A stretch of 64,000 bases of DNA from Endotrypanum monterogeii (lineage: Eukaryota > Euglenozoa > Kinetoplastea > Trypanosomatida > Trypanosomatidae). Under the pieces are notes generated by a model. The model did not search any database and was not told where the DNA came from. It saw nothing but the letters and a program-made list of their open reading frames with translations. The DNA lies in assembly GCA_000333855.2 (NCBI GenBank), contig CM007347.1, forward strand, positions 668,705-732,704, read 5' to 3'. Below are positions 62,401-64,000 of the stretch, piece after piece; the stretch's first letter is position 1, and each line of letters opens with the position of its first letter. Both the position numbers and the translations under genes were made by a program.

Positions 62401-63587
62401 AGTGGCATGTAATACATGTGCTGGATGAGGTGCAGTATCATTTCGAAAAAGAGATGCGCCCAGTAAACATCGCAAATCCACAACAACAGCCGTGATGGTG
62501 CACTGCAGAAGCTGAAGCGGTGAAGAACAACATCGTTACCAAGGAATAACTCACCTGTGGTGACCAGCAGCGGCGATGTCAACTGCTCCTGTTCGTTGGT
62601 GTCAGGAGATCCGCCACCTCGGTGTGAAAGCGAGTGCTCATTATTGTTCGGCGATGCGATCACAATCGCTATGTCGCTGTCGCTTGCTCCGTTCTTGTCT
62701 TCGGCGCCACTCCTTACAGCACGTGGGAATGATGACACCGACTTTTTGGAGCTTTCCGTATGCGCTTTGTGTGCCCAGCGCGCTCGGTAAAAGCTTGGCG
62801 ATGCGCTGAGCCACCATCCCTCCCGCTTCAGGTCAAACCAAGCCGAACCATCGAAAAAGATATTGCACATCGCGAACCCCCATTCAAACATACTTGCAAA
62901 ACTCAGCCACCCATTTGCACACGTTTTGAAATGATATGTGTAGCAGCAGATGACACCCACCACACAAATGGACTCGCCCCACATACTCGCGCGCTTCAAC
63001 CGGTACGAAATCGCTGCGTCGTCAGGCGTAACATAGATGTCCTGATTACGTTGGTTGCGACGCACCAGCGTTGTGAGCGTTAATTGAAGCACGAAGCAGA
63101 AAAATAAGTACGGGCAGAAACCGAGGTTATGATACATGAGTGACTCTCTTGAGGAGACTAAGGTCCACATGACAGCCGCGATCAGTCTCCAGAGATCCAC
63201 CCACAGCATCAAAAGCGTCAAGAAGGCCGTGCTGGTGAAAAATAATTTCCATGAGAGGCGCAAGTTGTACAGGTCAGCCATTCCGCGTGAAGACTTTTGC
63301 CAGAAGACGTTAAAGAGTGATATAGTTGAGGAAACGCGAAATGGGACGCACAGAACGAATGCGAGCCGCCATGTTTGCCTCTCAGGCATCATGTCACCAA
63401 TGGTGGCGCTAATAGTGGGCCAAAACTCGTAGTGATCCTCACCACATGCTGTTGCCAAAATAGTCTTTGAGTGAAGAATAAGGGCAATGTAAAGACACGA
63501 AAGCAGAGCAGTCCCCGCAAGAAGAGCGTAGAGAAGCGCCCCGTACGACGATGGAATGTAGAAGACGTGCAACATCCTTTGTGACAT
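59415..63587 (-). CDS. CWH43: CWH43-type GPI-anchor lipid remodelling protein (FRAG1/PGAP2-like N-terminal region plus EEP-fold C-terminal domain)
   Basis: This 1390-residue polytopic protein has many hydrophobic spans over residues about 10-990, including a FRAG1/DRAM/Sfk1-like start, interrupted by Ser-rich loops near 270-340 and 590-650. The C-terminal part from about residue 1055 is an endonuclease/exonuclease/phosphatase-type domain: TIHFGLDN, then GLLESD near 1095, TDYGPTALDNTYG, and SHFGNTEHWAD near 1180. These match yeast and animal Cwh43. Yeast Cwh43 exchanges diacylglycerol for ceramide on GPI anchors in the ER; a PGAP2-like part plus an EEP part is the known fusion arrangement. It is expected in ER or Golgi membranes. 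The ATG at 63587-63585 precedes a first hydrophobic segment and is accepted. It is longer than yeast Cwh43 (about 950 residues) because of loop expansions. Confidence 0.92.
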   Translation of the reverse strand: MSQRMLHVFYIPSSYGALLYALLAGTALLSCLYIALILHSKTILATACGEDHYEFWPTISATIGDMMPERQTWRLAFVLCVPFRVSSTISLFNVFWQKSSRGMADLYNLRLSWKLFFTSTAFLTLLMLWVDLWRLIAAVMWTLVSSRESLMYHNLGFCPYLFFCFVLQLTLTTLVRRNQRNQDIYVTPDDAAISYRLKRASMWGESICVVGVICCYTYHFKTCANGWLSFASMFEWGFAMCNIFFDGSAWFDLKREGWWLSASPSFYRARWAHKAHTESSKKSVSSFPRAVRSGAEDKNGASDSDIAIVIASPNNNEHSLSHRGGGSPDTNEQEQLTSPLLVTTGELFLGNDVVLHRFSFCSAPSRLLLWICDVYWAHLFFEMILHLIQHMYYMPLVAMSLSWEVCSVFVIGAPCLLRIPSFRRWATGPCYFAGTWLKPAHVPTALSHRVVPMYILFYTLASLSHLHQLIRGSPRNKILVVSLGSLFLSLAHFTRFLYPPAVSLKQAPRDGNEDSRRMIMTLPLGLVLCMLLRVLHVGASPFFIDPFFGVIYGIVLGLFFTTIIYRHVMMGNALKEACQQSPGLSAAAMSWSPHKGGFGGRCDMSFSLRSNPNERPPSGSGLTQLSGSLCSGGLEFSGSQIDELSENTVSAVATLYPAPSPALLGILFGSISSIGITFFSCANYIPRLLAVKPFPANLVIAGIFAAGLYFSSDVLPLTLLLLRPRGRPDVVRRVLHSVFGGCWTRFGALLAMSTMLMLYATRETDFVVEMPHEGYPLRMDSPENMASLAHWKTQEMPWRCKPLAFVGGLGFTFCIGVLFPFVMEVTWVHQRERRLVQTFQGPETNGATSRECFFFTSFEFAFLISTLAASVLHALCISYPFVPMGWLVREKSRPLIITQVALLYITARMVAGRIRGSSAVTTAVADVQLARKQRSIQLMVVMLVAFSFVWVFIGRVTLGSTDISFPEGKKTAVQHQNEVLHLHKMLVELRRERNRGTDTYLRPFEATYYQQRFEDAMERMGKNITESKGRVPLDPTYNLGHLSLRDRIDVWDAARAMTFFSGAIWTIHFGLDNFNVDSLARLVEKLRETEAGVIGLLESDTMHLTNGNRDLVEYIAYHLGFRYTDYGPTALDNTYGCALITRYPILSIRRYVTPSPLGELGCLIHAVLDVYGVPVHTYVSHFGNTEHWADVLLQSQFLGELVLSNPGPTMCLAYLVTHPGMKGKYQEYADPSTPGKLRDAALQIYRHHPWERLRERGGYEGQLPVNPKNSEVKEEFNITTKFAHAAYLEEGLQVDSDFQTPPVGQPQRHFFYNSTGRYGTVHPRLEFLDRYCQYSLYKTGATADEAARDADKLQPYQIRLFDWWRIIDRGVELLSDTEIQVIQLSFEKRI

Positions 63588-63722
63588 TCGCCCACAAGTG
63601 GAATGCGGTGCGTATGCGTGCAGGCCGCTTAAAAGACGTCAACTGACAAACGAGCTGTTCAAAGATTCAGCCGAGCTTCAGTGAGATTGGCAAACAAGAT
63701 TTGGAGTACTAATCGGAGGGAA

Positions 63723-63724
<2 letters not shown>

Positions 63725-63753
<29 letters not shown>
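63725..63753. repeat. (GT)n microsatellite
   Basis: About 14 GT units upstream of the CWH43-type gene. Confidence 0.95.
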
Positions 63754-63756
<3 letters not shown>

Positions 63757-63937
63757 TTGTGTACGTATGTACGTCGGTTCGTTTGTTTTTCAGCAGCTGT
63801 GAGAGTGGATGTAGCCTTGATGATGTACCTTAACCTCGGGGCTGAATTTTCCTCGTCCACGATTGCCAACACCAAATAGCAATCAAAAACAAGTGACCGC
63901 GAAACTGGAAATGAGATGTCCAAAATCGTTGAAATAA

Positions 63938-63955
63938 ATAAATATATATACATAC

Positions 63956-64000
<45 letters not shown>
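63938..64000. repeat. TA-rich repeat running off the window edge
   Basis: ATA/CATA units followed by more than 15 uninterrupted TA units to the last base of the window. Confidence 0.93.

Larger units (their letters stand above)
63588..64000 (-). other. Leader and upstream flank of the CWH43-type gene
   Basis: No gene was recognised. On the minus strand a pyrimidine stretch (about 63726-63716) is followed by AG at 63710-63709, a candidate spliced-leader acceptor about 120 bases before the ATG. It holds (GT)n at 63725-63753 and ends in a long TA tract. Confidence 0.5.

Overview
The window is nuclear DNA from a trypanosomatid, most likely a Leishmania-type species. The genes are long and intron-free, lie head to tail on one strand for tens of kilobases, and are separated by spacers full of homopolymers and microsatellites. 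Several start codons are preceded by polypyrimidine tracts and an AG, as expected for spliced-leader trans-splicing. The protein families are eukaryotic, and two (a CCCH-type Mex67 and dynein-2 heavy chain) are typical of flagellated kinetoplastids. No tRNA, rRNA, CRISPR array or bacterial signal was recognised. Species cannot be fixed from the sequence alone.

Left half (1-33.3 kb), all on the plus strand: the C-terminal part of strumpellin (WASH complex), a Uba4/MOCS3-type E1-like sulfurtransferase, a 2613-residue multi-pass membrane protein with a propeller/IPT-like ectodomain, two Mex67-family mRNA export factors about 8.5 kb apart, a possible small disrupted gene, translation release factor eRF1, and a BAR-domain protein. 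A 20-N gap at 13872-13891 is flanked by two identical 298-bp copies of the end of the membrane-protein gene. This is almost certainly an assembly overlap that was not merged.

Centre (33.3-36.4 kb): the plus-strand unit meets a minus-strand unit in a convergent strand-switch region. Inside it lies a roughly 280-bp extremely GC-rich, hairpin-rich island (about 35262-35539) followed by T12. It is unlike anything else in the window and is the best candidate here for an undescribed element.

Right half (36.4-63.6 kb), all on the minus strand: the heavy chain of cytoplasmic dynein 2 (4447 residues, the retrograde intraflagellar transport motor), TBCC-domain protein 1 (TBCCD1), and a CWH43-type GPI-lipid remodelling protein. 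The functions are mixed housekeeping (mRNA export, termination, tRNA thiolation, flagellum and organelle positioning, GPI remodelling), as is usual in trypanosomatid polycistronic units. Neighbours share transcription rather than a pathway. Homopolymer polarity follows transcription: T/C runs on the plus strand to the left of the switch, and mostly A/G runs to the right.
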